This document shows positions 15,801 through 25,200 of a DNA stretch of 64,000 nucleotides, piece by piece. Made by a program: the position numbers and the translations under genes. Under the pieces are notes generated by a model. That model did no database searches. It saw only the letters and a list, made by a program, of their open reading frames with translations, and was not told the origin of the DNA. The stretch lies in assembly GCF_003590095.1 (NCBI RefSeq), contig NC_039486.1:5082336-5146335 (forward strand), in the 5' to 3' direction. Source of the DNA: Trichoplusia ni (taxonomy: Eukaryota; Arthropoda; Insecta; Lepidoptera; Noctuidae). Each line of letters opens with the position of its first letter. Positions within the stretch are counted from its first letter, which is position 1.

Positions 15801-18800
15801 ATGACCAAGCCCTTTTAACATTTTTGCCTCCTGTTCATGTTGCCTTTAGCCTCTCCGATGAATCTACCTATTAATCACTTTTCCTCACATTTATTCCAAA
15901 TGACGCAATAGGAACTAATTTTGCGGATTATTATAATGCCTTTGATAGCATGATGTTTCTAATCTTTTAAAGGCGATTGAATTTTTAATTATTCTGTCGT
16001 CACGTCAAATAATCATATGAGCTGTAACGTAACACCAATAGGTACCTTCTAATGATCTAGCCTTGACAAAGTCGCAGGTTTGAATCCCAGCATCTACTAT
16101 CTATTCGTTGTTTCTTAGAGAAAATACTTACTTACGTATATTACTGGCTAAAAATGGTGGGAGGAAGCATAAAGAGATAAGCACCCCTTACGTCTTTTCA
16201 AGAGCGTGTAAAGGCAGACTTAGCTTCTAGTTAGGCAAAGGTTGAGATAATATAAGTAGGAATTTATAAAAAATTGTATATGGTTTTGAGGATCTTCCAA
16301 TTGAAGGGTCAAAGGAAGACACTTTCCGTTTTGTAAGTCTCAATGTTGTCATTCATTTAACTTAATTGTAAATCTTTTACTTATCTAAATGCTAGAACCT
16401 CGTATAGTACGGTAGTTATATCATCACAATCTGTTGAAAAAACATTGGTAATAGCTCATAACTCACACACACAAACTTTCTTTACAGATAGAAGAAATAA
16501 TCACATCCCTTGGTTTGAACAGAGCGCGGAGAACGAGAGCTGGCAATTTGTCTGGTGGTCAGAAGAAGAGGCTAGCAATAGGACTCGAATTAATCAGTGA
16601 TCCCCCAGTTATGTTCCTTGATGAACCTACCAGGTAAATAAATAATAAACATTATCGACTGAATTTACCTATAGATATGGGTGTCAGAAATGCGTTCCAT
16701 AAAAACCTTGCGACAATCTGAAATAAAATCTACGTAGAGATTAGGTAAGTCTTGGATTAGTAGAGATTATTTATGAAAATTGATTCTGAATCAAATAAGG
16801 CCTATTTTTTTTATATTTAATACTCTAAAACGTGCACACAACGTGTTTCAAATTTGTCACGGGGTAGAGTCAACAATATTTTATACTCTAGTTGTCTCAT
16901 AGACAATGCACCTACTTGTAAAGAAAGGCATAAAAGAATTGGTCGTTGCTACAAATTAGACTTAATAAAAATCCATTTAATAAGCCAATAGGTAAATAAA
17001 GAAATAACTACAATTAACAATGTTTCTTTGACACGTGATAATTGCATGAAATATCTGAAAGTACCACTTACAGACTACTACACATTGATATCTTTAAATC
17101 AGAAGGATTAATCATGATAACAGCGCACATTATTAAGATACTATGGATAATTAAATAATTTTAAATTAATAAAATTCTTTTTTGCATGTAATTATTATCA
17201 AAATTATAAATGATTCAGCTTTTTTTCTAATAAAGGAAAAATGTAATCGTTCCGAAAGCATAATTTAACAAAAAAGGTTTACGTGCTAAAATAAAGTAAA
17301 TAGGGAATATTTTTATAATGTACTAGCTGTTGCCCGCTACTTCATCCGCGTGGTTAGAAAATATAAGTTATAATTTATACCTACCTTCTATCTATCTTGT
17401 AGGATTCAGGCAGGGTTTGCAATGTAAGCGCAAAAAATTTGTTTTTTTTCGACCTCACATTAGAAAACTCAAAAATTGTAGCCTATGTGTTATTCTGATG
17501 TATAAGCTATATTGTGGTAAAGTTTCATTCAAATCCATTCAGTAGTTTTTACGTGAAAGAGTAACAAACATCCATACATCCCATACTTACAAACTTTCGC
17601 CTTTATAATAGTAGTAGGATTGTGAATTGTTTTGTTAATACAAAGATACTGTTGCCAACTTTTGCGTGACTAAACTAATTGCAGTTGCAGGTTCCTGAAA
17701 AAAAACCTGCATCTTATGTGTGTGTGGTTTTCGTCTATTCAATAACTTCTATTTTACTTTCAGATGAACTAAATCATTCCTTAACTTTTCTATGATATAC
17801 AGACACATTTACAAGTGTAATTTTTAATCAACAAATGAATCATGTTTTTTCGGCGCCCAAAACCTAACGTGCAAACCTTTAATTTGTAATATTATGAGGA
17901 GAAAGCTGAGAACTTAAAATATCCCCATTTGTAAATCTGATTTTATTACATAATTCAAAGTCAGTTCACTTCAAAGTGCTTATCTATAGATATTTAAAAA
18001 GTTTGATAAATTATCTAAATGAGGCGACATTAAACATTGTAATTAATCCACTATTTGACTTATATCTACGTATTAAGCGATTGTTACAAAGTAACACAGT
18101 GCACGGCGTGACGGAATTCTCCAATAGTTCGATAAAAATTGTGTGACTGGCGAACATTTTCAATGACGGATTACTGCTCTTGCCCTTTAATTGATAACTT
18201 TGAAGAATGTGTCATTTGCGACTTAATTTCTAGTCATTTCTTTTGTTACCTACATGGTAACAAAAGAAACGATGCATGAAACTTGGCGTATTTCTACTTT
18301 TTGACGTTCGATGATAAACTTTTTGCAGAGTTAAAACTTTGTCTGCAACATTCAGTACTTAATAATTCATTAATTGGTTTATTTTGAGGGACAAAGTGCG
18401 TAAAATAAGTCTGGAGACCTAACTACACTCTTTAATACATATATATCTATTAATGAAAAAGTAGTGGTACCATTTTAAACATGTGAATAAAACTGTACAA
18501 CGTCATTATATCTTCTTTCCAGTGGGCTGGATAGTTCAATATCGAAGCAAATAGTATATTTACTTCACCTTTTAGCCCGGCAAGGGCGGACGGTGGTTGT
18601 GACGATGCACCAGCCGTCTGCCGGCCTGCTATACATGGTGGACCGGATATATGCCGTGGCTGCGGGGCGATGCGCGTACGTCGGCTCCGTCACACAACTC
18701 CTGCCATATCTAGAGCGAATGAATCTGATGTGCCCACCGTACCACAACCCTGTTGATTTCTGTAAGTATTCATGAGGATACATAGTACTTTGTGTTACAA

Positions 18801-21800
18801 ACTTGTTTTTTTTGGGATGAAAATCATCAAATTACTCCTTCCACTTTGGGTTGAACGATTGAGAGTCTGACTGTTACTGACTAACACCCAACCATATTCC
18901 TTCCTTTGAGTACCAGGGTCGTAGTACCCTTTCGGGCAATCCCGCCCAAAGCAAAAGTAGGTTTTTGTTACGATGATGTGTGATAGCTTAGGATTTAGGA
19001 TGTCGGCTAACTAAAATCCATACAAAAATTACATCGATTGATCCGATTAAATGAGCATGAGAGAGTAACAGACATTTCTACGCACAAACTTTCGCGTTTA
19101 TTTCTCTTTTGTCTGACAATGTTCCCATTAATTAGAGCCCGGTCTCCTCTCTAATTTGCTAGTTAACTTATCCTAAGTCTTTACGTCCGGCAATTGCATT
19201 TTATTTGTAATTTTAAATAACTCAATAATCCCTACATCCTGACTACATACTGGTAAATATAATCTATACTGGTAAATATAACACGACTCAGTAGAATCAA
19301 AACAAATGCCACTTACGTATAATTTATTCATAATGGAAACCAGCCTAGTTTCGGAACCGGTCTGGTCTTCGAAACAAGTTGTTACTATTTGTGTGTGCTA
19401 CCGACACTTTATAACTTCAAACAAATTTGTCCTCTATAGATGATGTATATTCGATACATCCCATACACATACTGATAATTACAAGACGGTCCTAAAAATA
19501 TCCCAAGTGGACCTCGCTTTGTTGAGTCAAGGGAAGGGGGAATTCAGAATTTTCCACAATATTTTTACTGGTTTAATTACTACATTATTGAAAATAATAT
19601 TCAATTTATATCCAAAGTTATAGCAACTCTGATAATACTTTTAATACGAGTCTTTGTCTTAAGTAAATGTACTTTTGTTCGTCTCAAGATACGGAGTGTT
19701 ATTTTTAAACTTAGCTTGATGAGACAAACTGGTCTTAATAAAACCACTTCTTCACGTATTTGGTCAGTTCTTAGTAACAGGTTCCAAATACTTGGTCTAC
19801 AAACAAATAAAATGTGATGTGTTCTAAAATTATTGTCTTTATTCCAGTAATCGAAATCTGCGTAGAAAATGCAAGTGGGTTGGTAGAGAGCTCGGATAAT
19901 GGAAGAAATAATAATTGGTGTACAAATATATCTCATGAGACTGATAGTAGTATAATAGGTATGTATTGTCATTATTTTTTTAATCTATTTAATTTAATCT
20001 ATTGGAGATCAATTCCAGTTATTAATATCGGCAATGCGCAGTGAGTTAGCTTAGTGATCAATTCTCCAACCTTCCTTATATGGGAAGGGGCCTGTGGCCA
20101 ACACTGAGATGTATACAGGCATTATTATTCTATTTTTAAGAGCGCTTTTGTCTTCTTAACTTTATCTATTATTGCAAAAAAGTAAGAGTTTAGCTTCAAA
20201 TATAAAATCGTCTGTACCAACTAAAGTATTGAAATAAACTTGATTTGAAAACTTACACTACTTATACTTATACCAATTATGTTTTTTTTTTTCCAGAAAA
20301 ATCTAATCTTAGTGCCTGTGAAGAAGTTTGTTTGACGACTCTACCGGCCCCTAAAGAGGATCCGACGAGCAAAATCCTATTAGCACTAAAGAGCACATAC
20401 TCAACGTCGTTTTGTAAACAATTTACTACGTTAACCAGGAGATCCCTATTGGTAAATATTTTAACTTTCTATCACATAAGCCTAAGCGGTATACCACCTC
20501 GACTTCTTTTCCAGATCATAATAGAAAAAATCTTGTGTGTTATACAAGATGTATCAATAAAGGGAGTGATGTTGGTAGGGGAAAATAAAAAAAAAGGTTT
20601 TCTTGTACATGAAACAATTGTCCAATTTACTTGAGGATAGCCTTGTTTTAGTAATATCTTGGCCGTATTAATGAATAGATTATTTAGAGGAAGTAAACGC
20701 GAGTACTATAACTTGTACCTTACCGTACTTTGTACACGAAGAAAATCCGAGTTTTATTTTTTAAACACTGTCATTGTTAAATCAGCAAAAAATATGGAAA
20801 TCATTTTAAATCCTGCTTTAGATAAACAAATCTGATGTTACTCAAACTATTCTCATCAACATACTATTAATTAACAGTCGGACTTGAAAAGAGAGAGTAT
20901 AGAATTTGATAGTATAATACATTCAAAGAATAGAATTGATCTTGCTCTTTTATATTGGATTTATAAATTAATCCTGGATTAAACGAAACTGATTAATATA
21001 ATGGCATATTTATATTAGATTACTGTATTATCATTTAGTAGGTAGGTTTAGAAAAAAAATCCTTTGTCTTTTTTTCCTCATTTACACAATTTATACTAGA
21101 AAACTGATAGCATCGTTTAGGTTTTACGCTAAACCGTCCAAATATTAGCCTAGACCATAAGCTGTATGTATATCATCACGCTATGATCAATAAGCGCAAA
21201 AATACGTGGGAGTAACCGTGGGCACAGCTAGTACATCTACGGAAGTCAAAACAACAAATTGTTGATCCCAAAAAGGTTTTATAACGGGACATTTAACCCA
21301 CATACGACTGTCTACTTACAAATAAAAGAAATAAGATACTTACATCAAATTACTTGTATCAAAATTCGCCGAGAGGCGAACCCAACTATAATTATATTAT
21401 TAGCTCGAAGAACATGTTTTGTGAAAGCGTCTACGAAACATTATTTGTTCTATTTACTCTCTAACGAGAGGTGTTTGAATTTGTTTAAAAAGAAAACAAG
21501 ACATGTCATTTTTTAATAATTTGTTATTGGAAGAGACAATTAATGTCGTTCGTTTTTTAAAAGGAGAGAAATTCGAGCACAGCATTTGTTTTGTTTTAAG
21601 TCTGCAACACACAAATTAGGCAAAAGACTCAATATAATTATAAAATCCTTTCGTACTGTATGGCGGGTAAAGGGACAAATACATATTTGTTGACTTTAAT
21701 TTGGTTTGAGGATTATAGAATAGGGACATGCGAAAGAGTATAAACTACTAAGACCCGTTTTGTAATGCTTCAGTAACTCATTATGCTTATCACGCTTCAC

Positions 21801-23748
21801 TTAATTTGCTTCCCGGGTAAAATCTACTTTCAAAGTTACAATCTAGAAACTACCAAGAATTTAAAAACGCTAACTATAAATAAACTGATATCAAATTCTT
21901 GATTTGTTATTATTATGTCCCTCGCAAATAACATTTGTAATAAAGCAACAAAACTTAATCAGAGGGGTCATATGAATGCTAAGGTAATTAATTTTGGATG
22001 AAGATTATACTTTTTGTTGTTTTATAAATAAATATGAGTTATCTTTAAGACAACCTCTCGGATAAAAGTTTTTTAATGTGCATTTTCAATATTCAATAGT
22101 TGGCCACAATGGCCACATAAAAACCAAAAGATACACTTTCGTAAATGATTTTTATTTTTATAAACTTTATCAACCGCGAATTACCGGTTACAAGTACCTA
22201 AAGTGCAATTTAAAACTCCACCTATTTCATAAACGAGTTGAAAGTATTAATAAATCAATTGTAAACTGGACTCCTTTTATCAACGTAATTCTTGTTCAGA
22301 ATAAAAACTTTGATCTATTTTCTTTTCCAGTCTATTTGGAGAGACCCAGCCTTCACAATAATGTCGACGGGGATCCACTGCGCGATGGCTCTGTTCATTG
22401 GGACGCTGTTCTATAACATCGGTAGTGACGCGAAGTACGTGAGGGACAACTACAACTTCCTGTACTTCAGCCTCATGTTCCTTATGTTCACCGCTTTCAG
22501 TTCTGTTTCTATTAATTGTAAGTATGATTTTACCGAGTTTTAATCTTCTACAAACAAATATTTGAAATTGATTGCCAGATGACATACATTTTTGCTTTTA
22601 ACTACGCCAACCTTTTTAGTCAATCAAATTTTAATAAATGCTGTGCGGCAAAAAATCCCAAAAACATCTGATTTACACAAGGAAATAAACAATAATCCCA
22701 TTCTGTTCCAGTTCCCGAGGAAATCCCTGTGATTCGACGCGAGCATTTCAACAGGTGGTACACTGCGGGCGCATACTACACCTCAACAGTGGTATCGGCC
22801 TTGCCTAAACAGACTGTGTGCACGCTCTCGTATGCATTCATAGTGTACTGGCTGACCGGGCAGCCGGGCGAAATGAAACGGTTTGCCAGCTTCTGTCTGA
22901 TACTACTCCTGGTGTCTTACGTCGCACTGTGTAAAGGACTGCTCATTGGCTCGTTGTTTAATGTTAAGGTGAGTTATTTTTATTGGATCGAAGAAGGATG
23001 ATGAGGAAGAAACATGTCTGTTGTTTTGTGGTACTACGATGTCCTACCCCGTCCTAGCTTAGAAGTTTAACTTGTACCATTTTATACATAAAACCTAAAT
23101 AATAATAATGATTATGATAGATATTTAAATACAATAACTTTGATAAAGGGAAGGATTAAATAGTAAATTTTTCTAATCAATCTAAGAGTAGAGTTTAAAT
23201 CAACATCAAGTCTTTCGTTTGAATTTGACTACTAAATAGCACAGTTTGAATTTCATGAGTAGGTATCAGATTTGCTCTCCCTTACAGCAGGAAAACAAAT
23301 CCGCTAGCAAAGTCCCCAGCAACACGAAGAAGCAAGTAGCAACAAACGTAACGAATACAAAAACACTGAGTACCGCTTTAAACTTGTATTTCTCTCATTT
23401 CAGAATGGCGTAATATTCGGGCCTTTCTTCATAATGCCGTTCACAATCTTCTCCGGATTCTTCCTCCGCTACACTGACGCCCCGTTTTTCATCCGCTGGC
23501 TCTTCAACGCTTCCTTCCTGAAACACGGTCTCGTCGGCGTAGTCCTGTCTATCTTCGGGATGAACAGACCCAACCTCGCGTGTTCAGAACTTTATTGCCA
23601 CTATTCATACCCCACTCAATTCCTCCAAGACAACGGCATGGTTGGGGAAAAGTTTTCTCTAGCCATAGTTGCTTTGATAAGCATAGGGCTTATAGTTTCC
23701 GTTTTAGCCTTTTTTATACTGAAAATCAGGTTAAAGAGTAAATGGTGA
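733..23748 (+). CDS. ABCG (ABCG1/4-like) half-transporter, 5' incomplete
   Basis: ABCG half-transporters have one ATP-binding domain followed by six membrane helices, and dimerise to export lipids or other hydrophobic molecules. Nine exons splice in phase: 733-850, 15361-15547, 16488-16633, 18523-18761, 19848-19958, 20297-20451, 22331-22517, 22712-22968 and 23404-23748, giving 580 residues plus stop. Visible in order: Walker A GQSGAGKST, Q-loop region YILQDDQ, signature LSGGQKKR, Walker B VMFLDEP followed by TSGLD, H-loop TMHQPS, a polar linker, then the membrane domain. The NBD-first order and the length (family about 620-650 residues) fit a half-transporter lacking only its N-terminal exon(s), which would be upstream of position 1. 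All catalytic motifs look intact, so it should be functional. A tandem paralogue follows at 27226. Closest named relatives are insect ABCG1/ABCG4-like genes; the substrate is unknown. Confidence 0.93.
3835..3950 (+). repeat. SINE 3' fragment
   Basis: Matches the body and tail of the SINEs at 34144 and 11318 (TGTCTGGGTGT, GTTTATCAGTTGTC, CTTTGCTTAGTTTG). The tRNA-like head is missing. Immediately upstream (3735-3815) is a copy of the hairpin-core repeat with the TAGAGCGCTGTC and CCACAGCTGC blocks. Confidence 0.7.
4990..5095 (-). repeat. SINE-like fragment
   Basis: A short reverse-strand piece (CATTCAAGTCACATGCACAA then ACACCCAGACTCAGACC) matching the body of the reverse-strand SINE at 33193-33355. 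No head or clear end is seen. Confidence 0.55.
6222..6415. repeat. MITE-like palindromic element, decayed
   Basis: Begins GGGCCCCGATTCTGCGATG and continues ATGGCCGATGAATGAATGG, then AAGCATTTTGCCAATACAAT. This matches the left half of the complete copy at 54429-54668. The right inverted repeat is largely lost. Confidence 0.7.
8492..8757 (+). repeat. interspersed TE copy (forward)
   Basis: Begins GACCCAGCAAACGTTGTTTT and ends near GGAGTACGGTAACTAAC. The same blocks occur in reverse order and complement at 26391-26648 (GTTACCGTACTCCTCC to AACGTTTGCTGGGTC). It has no coding capacity and the family name is uncertain. Confidence 0.7.
10536..10690 (+). repeat. ACTAGCTGT-type lepidopteran repeat, fragment
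   Basis: Starts AACTAGCTGTTTCGGGCGGG and contains CGTCTAAATCCGTTCAGTGG followed by GTGTGAAAGAGGAACAAACA. These are the same blocks as the longer copy at 17322-17621. Confidence 0.75.
11318..11556 (-). repeat. tRNA-derived SINE
   Basis: Reverse-strand copy with a tRNA-like head at its right end (fwd GGGAATCGAACCCACGACC is the box B complement; fwd CCACTAGACCAACAGGCC is the box A side). The body matches the forward copy at 34144-34395. It is a retroposon rather than a tRNA gene because no acceptor stem closes. Confidence 0.85.
14815..15010 (+). repeat. tRNA-derived SINE, second type
   Basis: Head with ACCGAGGTTACCACGCC and box B-like TCGCGGGTTCGATCCC, then GTGTGATCAAAGTGCGTGTG and a body similar to the reverse copy at 33193-33355. 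It lies about 350 bp before the Q-loop exon of ABCG gene 1. Confidence 0.75.
15361..15547 (+). CDS. ABCG gene 1, Q-loop exon
   Basis: The split Thr codon is completed by the first base. Reads TKPTSGSICVNGRV, then the Q-loop stretch YILQDDQVQNMLTIQESL, and ends in phase at GQQKKQR before GTGAGT. The ABC core between Walker A and the signature is complete. Confidence 0.93.
15548..16487 (+). other. intron, ABCG gene 1
   Basis: GTGAGT to TTACAG. Contains a perfect 17-bp tandem duplication at 15601-15634. Nothing else is recognised. Confidence 0.8.
15601..15634. repeat. 17-bp direct tandem duplication
   Basis: TCGACAATTGCCCTTAT occurs twice back to back (15601-15617 and 15618-15634), 53 bp after the splice donor. 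Probably replication slippage. Confidence 0.9.
16488..16633 (+). CDS. ABCG gene 1, signature and Walker B exon
   Basis: 146 bp. Contains the ABC signature LSGGQKKR (starting 16548) and Walker B VMFLDEP, ending inside the TSG codon run at GTAAAT. Same length and same register as the exon at 38957-39102 in the second ABCG gene. Confidence 0.95.
17322..17621 (+). repeat. ACTAGCTGT-type lepidopteran repeat, near full length
   Basis: Starts ACTAGCTGTTGCCCGCTACT, has TTCATTCAAATCCATTCAGT, ACGTGAAAGAGTAACAAACA and ACAAACTTTCGCC, and ends TAATAGTAGTAGGAT. This end-to-end block order is common in lepidopteran and other insect genomes. No open reading frame of its own. Confidence 0.8.
18237..18269. 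repeat. 14-bp perfect inverted repeat
   Basis: TTTCTTTTGTTACC and its exact reverse complement flank a 5-base loop (TACAT). Intronic. Confidence 0.9.
18523..18761 (+). CDS. ABCG gene 1, D-loop and H-loop exon
   Basis: 239 bp. Begins SGLDSS (D-loop), then VVVTMHQPSAGLLYMVDRI (H-loop) and the ABCG pattern YVGSVTQLLPYLERMNLMCP, ending NPVDF at GTAAGT. Length identical to the paralogous exon 40168-40406. Confidence 0.95.
18762..19847 (+). other. intron, ABCG gene 1
   Basis: GTAAGT to TTCCAG. A decayed ACTAGCTGT-like repeat is visible around 18930-19110 (GGCAATCCCGCCC, GAGAGTAACAGACATTTCTA, ACAAACTTTCGCG). No exon seen. Confidence 0.75.
19848..19958 (+). CDS. ABCG gene 1, linker exon
   Basis: 111 bp between NBD and membrane domain. 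Starts LIEICVENASG (matching the family pattern DFLIEI) and continues as an Asn/Ser-rich polar linker. Borders TTCCAG and GTATGT; phases fit both neighbours. Confidence 0.85.
19959..20296 (+). other. intron, ABCG gene 1
   Basis: GTATGT to TTCCAG. Contains a fragment at 20037-20117 (ATATGGGAAGGGGCCTGTGG and GATGTATACAGGC) resembling the 3' end of a lepidopteran non-LTR element or SINE. Confidence 0.75.
20037..20117 (+). repeat. retroelement 3'-end fragment
   Basis: The blocks CTTATATGGGAAGGGGCCTG and AACACTGAGATGTATACAGG resemble a widespread lepidopteran non-LTR/SINE tail. Only about 80 bp remain, so the family cannot be named. Confidence 0.6.
20297..20451 (+). CDS. ABCG gene 1, linker to first membrane helix
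   Basis: 155 bp. Reads EKSNLSACEEVCLTTL, a Pro-rich stretch, then YSTSFCKQFTTLTRRSLL, which is the usual amphipathic connector just before the first ABC2-type membrane helix. Ends in phase at GTAAAT. Confidence 0.88.
20452..22330 (+). other. intron, ABCG gene 1
   Basis: GTAAAT to TTCCAG. AT-rich. Ends of an ACTAGCTGT-like repeat may remain near 21200-21235 (GGGCACAGCTAGT). Nothing else is supported. Confidence 0.75.
22331..22517 (+). CDS. ABCG gene 1, membrane helices 1-3
   Basis: 187 bp. Reads SIWRDPAFTIMSTGIHCAMA, FIGTLFYNIG and FLYFSLMFLMFTAFSSVSIN: three hydrophobic stretches with the ABCG motif GTLFYNIG. Donor GTAAGT at 22518. Confidence 0.93.
22518..23403 (+). other. last two introns of ABCG gene 1 (flanking exon 22712-22968)
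   Basis: 22518-22711 (194 bp) and 22969-23403 (435 bp). Both have GT..AG borders and no recognisable elements. Confidence 0.8.
22712..22968 (+). CDS. ABCG gene 1, membrane helices 4-5 (unsplit exon)
   Basis: 257 bp. Begins FPEEIPVIRREHFNRWYTAG, the ABCG helix 3/4 connector, followed by two hydrophobic segments ending FNVK. In the paralogue the same coding length is split into 101+156 bp by an intron located exactly at the AAACAG/ACTGTG point here (22812/22813). Confidence 0.94.
23404..23748 (+). CDS. ABCG gene 1, terminal exon
   Basis: 345 bp including TGA. Reads the GPFFIMPFTIFSGFFLRY helix, the extracellular loop with paired cysteines (ACSELYC) and the final hydrophobic helix ending KSKW. 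Same length as the paralogue's last exon 43252-43596. Confidence 0.95.
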   Translation, partial: NGVIFGPFFIMPFTIFSGFFLRYTDAPFFIRWLFNASFLKHGLVGVVLSIFGMNRPNLACSELYCHYSYPTQFLQDNGMVGEKFSLAIVALISIGLIVSVLAFFILKIRLKSKW

Positions 23749-24214
23749 CATGTGTCGAAATTCATAGAAAATTGTGTTAAGATAACAATGGTTTATTTAA
23801 AGACGTTACATGTTCGTGAAATGTAAGCTAGTCTAGTTTTTAACTGAGTTTTCGACTCGCTAGCATTATTTATACGTGGAAATATTGTAAAATAGAGATA
23901 TATTGTACAGCGTGTTTCAACTAAACTCGGACATAAGTTTCAGTCCTCTTACACAAATTATCAGTTGATGACAATTTTGTAATTTAATGTTAAAAACAAT
24001 ATCTTGAACAAAGTTCATCGTTATATTATGCGCCAAAGCGGTGTTGTTGTATAATCGGGGTCCGTTTAAATACGCTGTGTAATATTTATGGTTTAAGGTG
24101 TATCAGACAAAGTTTTAAATAACATATAATGTACATAGTAGATATAAATTCGAAGACAAATAAAGGAATAGTAAAATTGGAGCATCCCCCCCAAATTAGG
24201 TATTCATTGCCGGT

Positions 24215-24305
24215 GTGGAAGAGAGACAAAGCTATACGCTTTATAGTGCTTTCTCGCTTCCACAGCTGCAACAACATTAAAAGGTAGCGGTATGCCGGCA
24301 GATTG
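24215..24305 (+). repeat. hairpin-core repeat, copy A
   Basis: Reads AGAGAGACAAAGCTATACGC, TTATAGTGCTTTCTCGCTTC, then CACAGCTGCAACAACATT and AAAGGTAGCGGTATGCCGGC. The first two blocks are imperfect inverted repeats of each other. Similar cores occur at 3735, 6125, 24690 and 33470. Confidence 0.65.
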
Positions 24306-24689
24306 GTGTTCACAAGTTTTGACGAGTCACAATAAATAGATCTCACTGGTTTGTTAGTATTAAATGGAGATTGTGTTTGCATATTTAAAGTTTTAAAAGT
24401 TTTTTTATATGAAGTACAGCATTTATAATTATATTAATAAGGAGACAAGGGTAATCAATCTACTGTAGCTTTATCAATTTAGATATTATCGGCCATGGTA
24501 GGACTTTACTGATAGTGCCAGTGAGAGCTAGTCAGTAATATTAAAACACGAGTCTTTAAGTCGAACAGGATGTTATAAGAGAAGAATAAACAAAGTGCCT
24601 CATCACGATGTAAAGGAGAAACCAACGAATGTAAACTTTTTCATCAAAAACTATTACCCGTGGAAGTACCACCACTTATTAAAGTCAGA

Positions 24690-24790
24690 CTAGCAGTTGC
24701 GGCAAGAGAGATGGCGCGCTACCGGGCGTAGAGTGGCGTCTCGCTTTAACAGCTGCAACAGTCACACTTTAAAGGGTGACTGCCAACAGA
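24690..24790 (+). repeat. hairpin-core repeat, copy B
   Basis: Reads GGCAAGAGAGATGGCGCGCT, GCGTAGAGTGGCGTCTCGCT, TTAACAGCTGCAACAGTCAC and GGGTGACTGCCAACAGATTT. Same order as copy A about 480 bp upstream, with a GC-richer core. Confidence 0.65.
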
Positions 24791-24955
24791 TTTACAAACA
24801 TTTTTCATAGAAACAACGTAATAAAAATTGAACAAATGTTTATGGATTGCACAATTTTAAAATCGTCTTTTTTGGATTAACTTCTAATTTTACATACAGG
24901 TGAAACTATATACTCATGTTTGAATATTGTAGTTGTATTATATAAACTTTGATTC

Positions 24956-24961
24956 AATAAA
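24956..24961 (+). terminator. candidate poly(A) signal, ABCG gene 1
   Basis: AATAAA about 1.2 kb after the stop codon. Alternatives are 24159-24164 and 25192-25197; the sequence does not decide among them. Confidence 0.45.
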
Positions 24962-25200
24962 GACGAATTACAATAGCAGCAAGACGTATCAGTAATATGG
25001 AAAAGTAGGTCGTACTTTTATAAGAAAATGTATTTTTAGACATTCCATTGTAAATAGTGAATATTTAACTTTTTACGAGATAAATTCTTTAAATAACATT
25101 ATTTTTAAGTAAATAGGTATGTATCACCAAAAATATTTTTAAGGATTAAGTAAATGTATTTTGTACAAAACATACCATGTATTCACGCTCAAATAAAATG

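Larger units (their letters stand above)
16634..18522 (+). other. intron, ABCG gene 1
   Basis: GTAAAT to TTCCAG. Holds a near-complete ACTAGCTGT-type repeat (17322-17621) and a short perfect hairpin (18237-18269). The remainder is AT-rich without features. Confidence 0.8.
23749..25200 (+). other. 3' UTR and downstream flank of ABCG gene 1
   Basis: Candidate AATAAA signals at 24159, 24956 and 25192. Two copies of the hairpin-core repeat (24215-24305 and 24690-24790) lie between the first and second, so they may be transcribed in the 3' UTR. No coding region. Confidence 0.6.

Noticed and set aside
19601..19972. 123-codon minus-strand open frame
   Set aside because: Overlaps the linker exon of ABCG gene 1 and an AT-rich intron; no protein-family features.
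22280..22585. 101-codon minus-strand open frame
   Set aside because: Antisense shadow of the ABCG gene 1 membrane exon at 22331.
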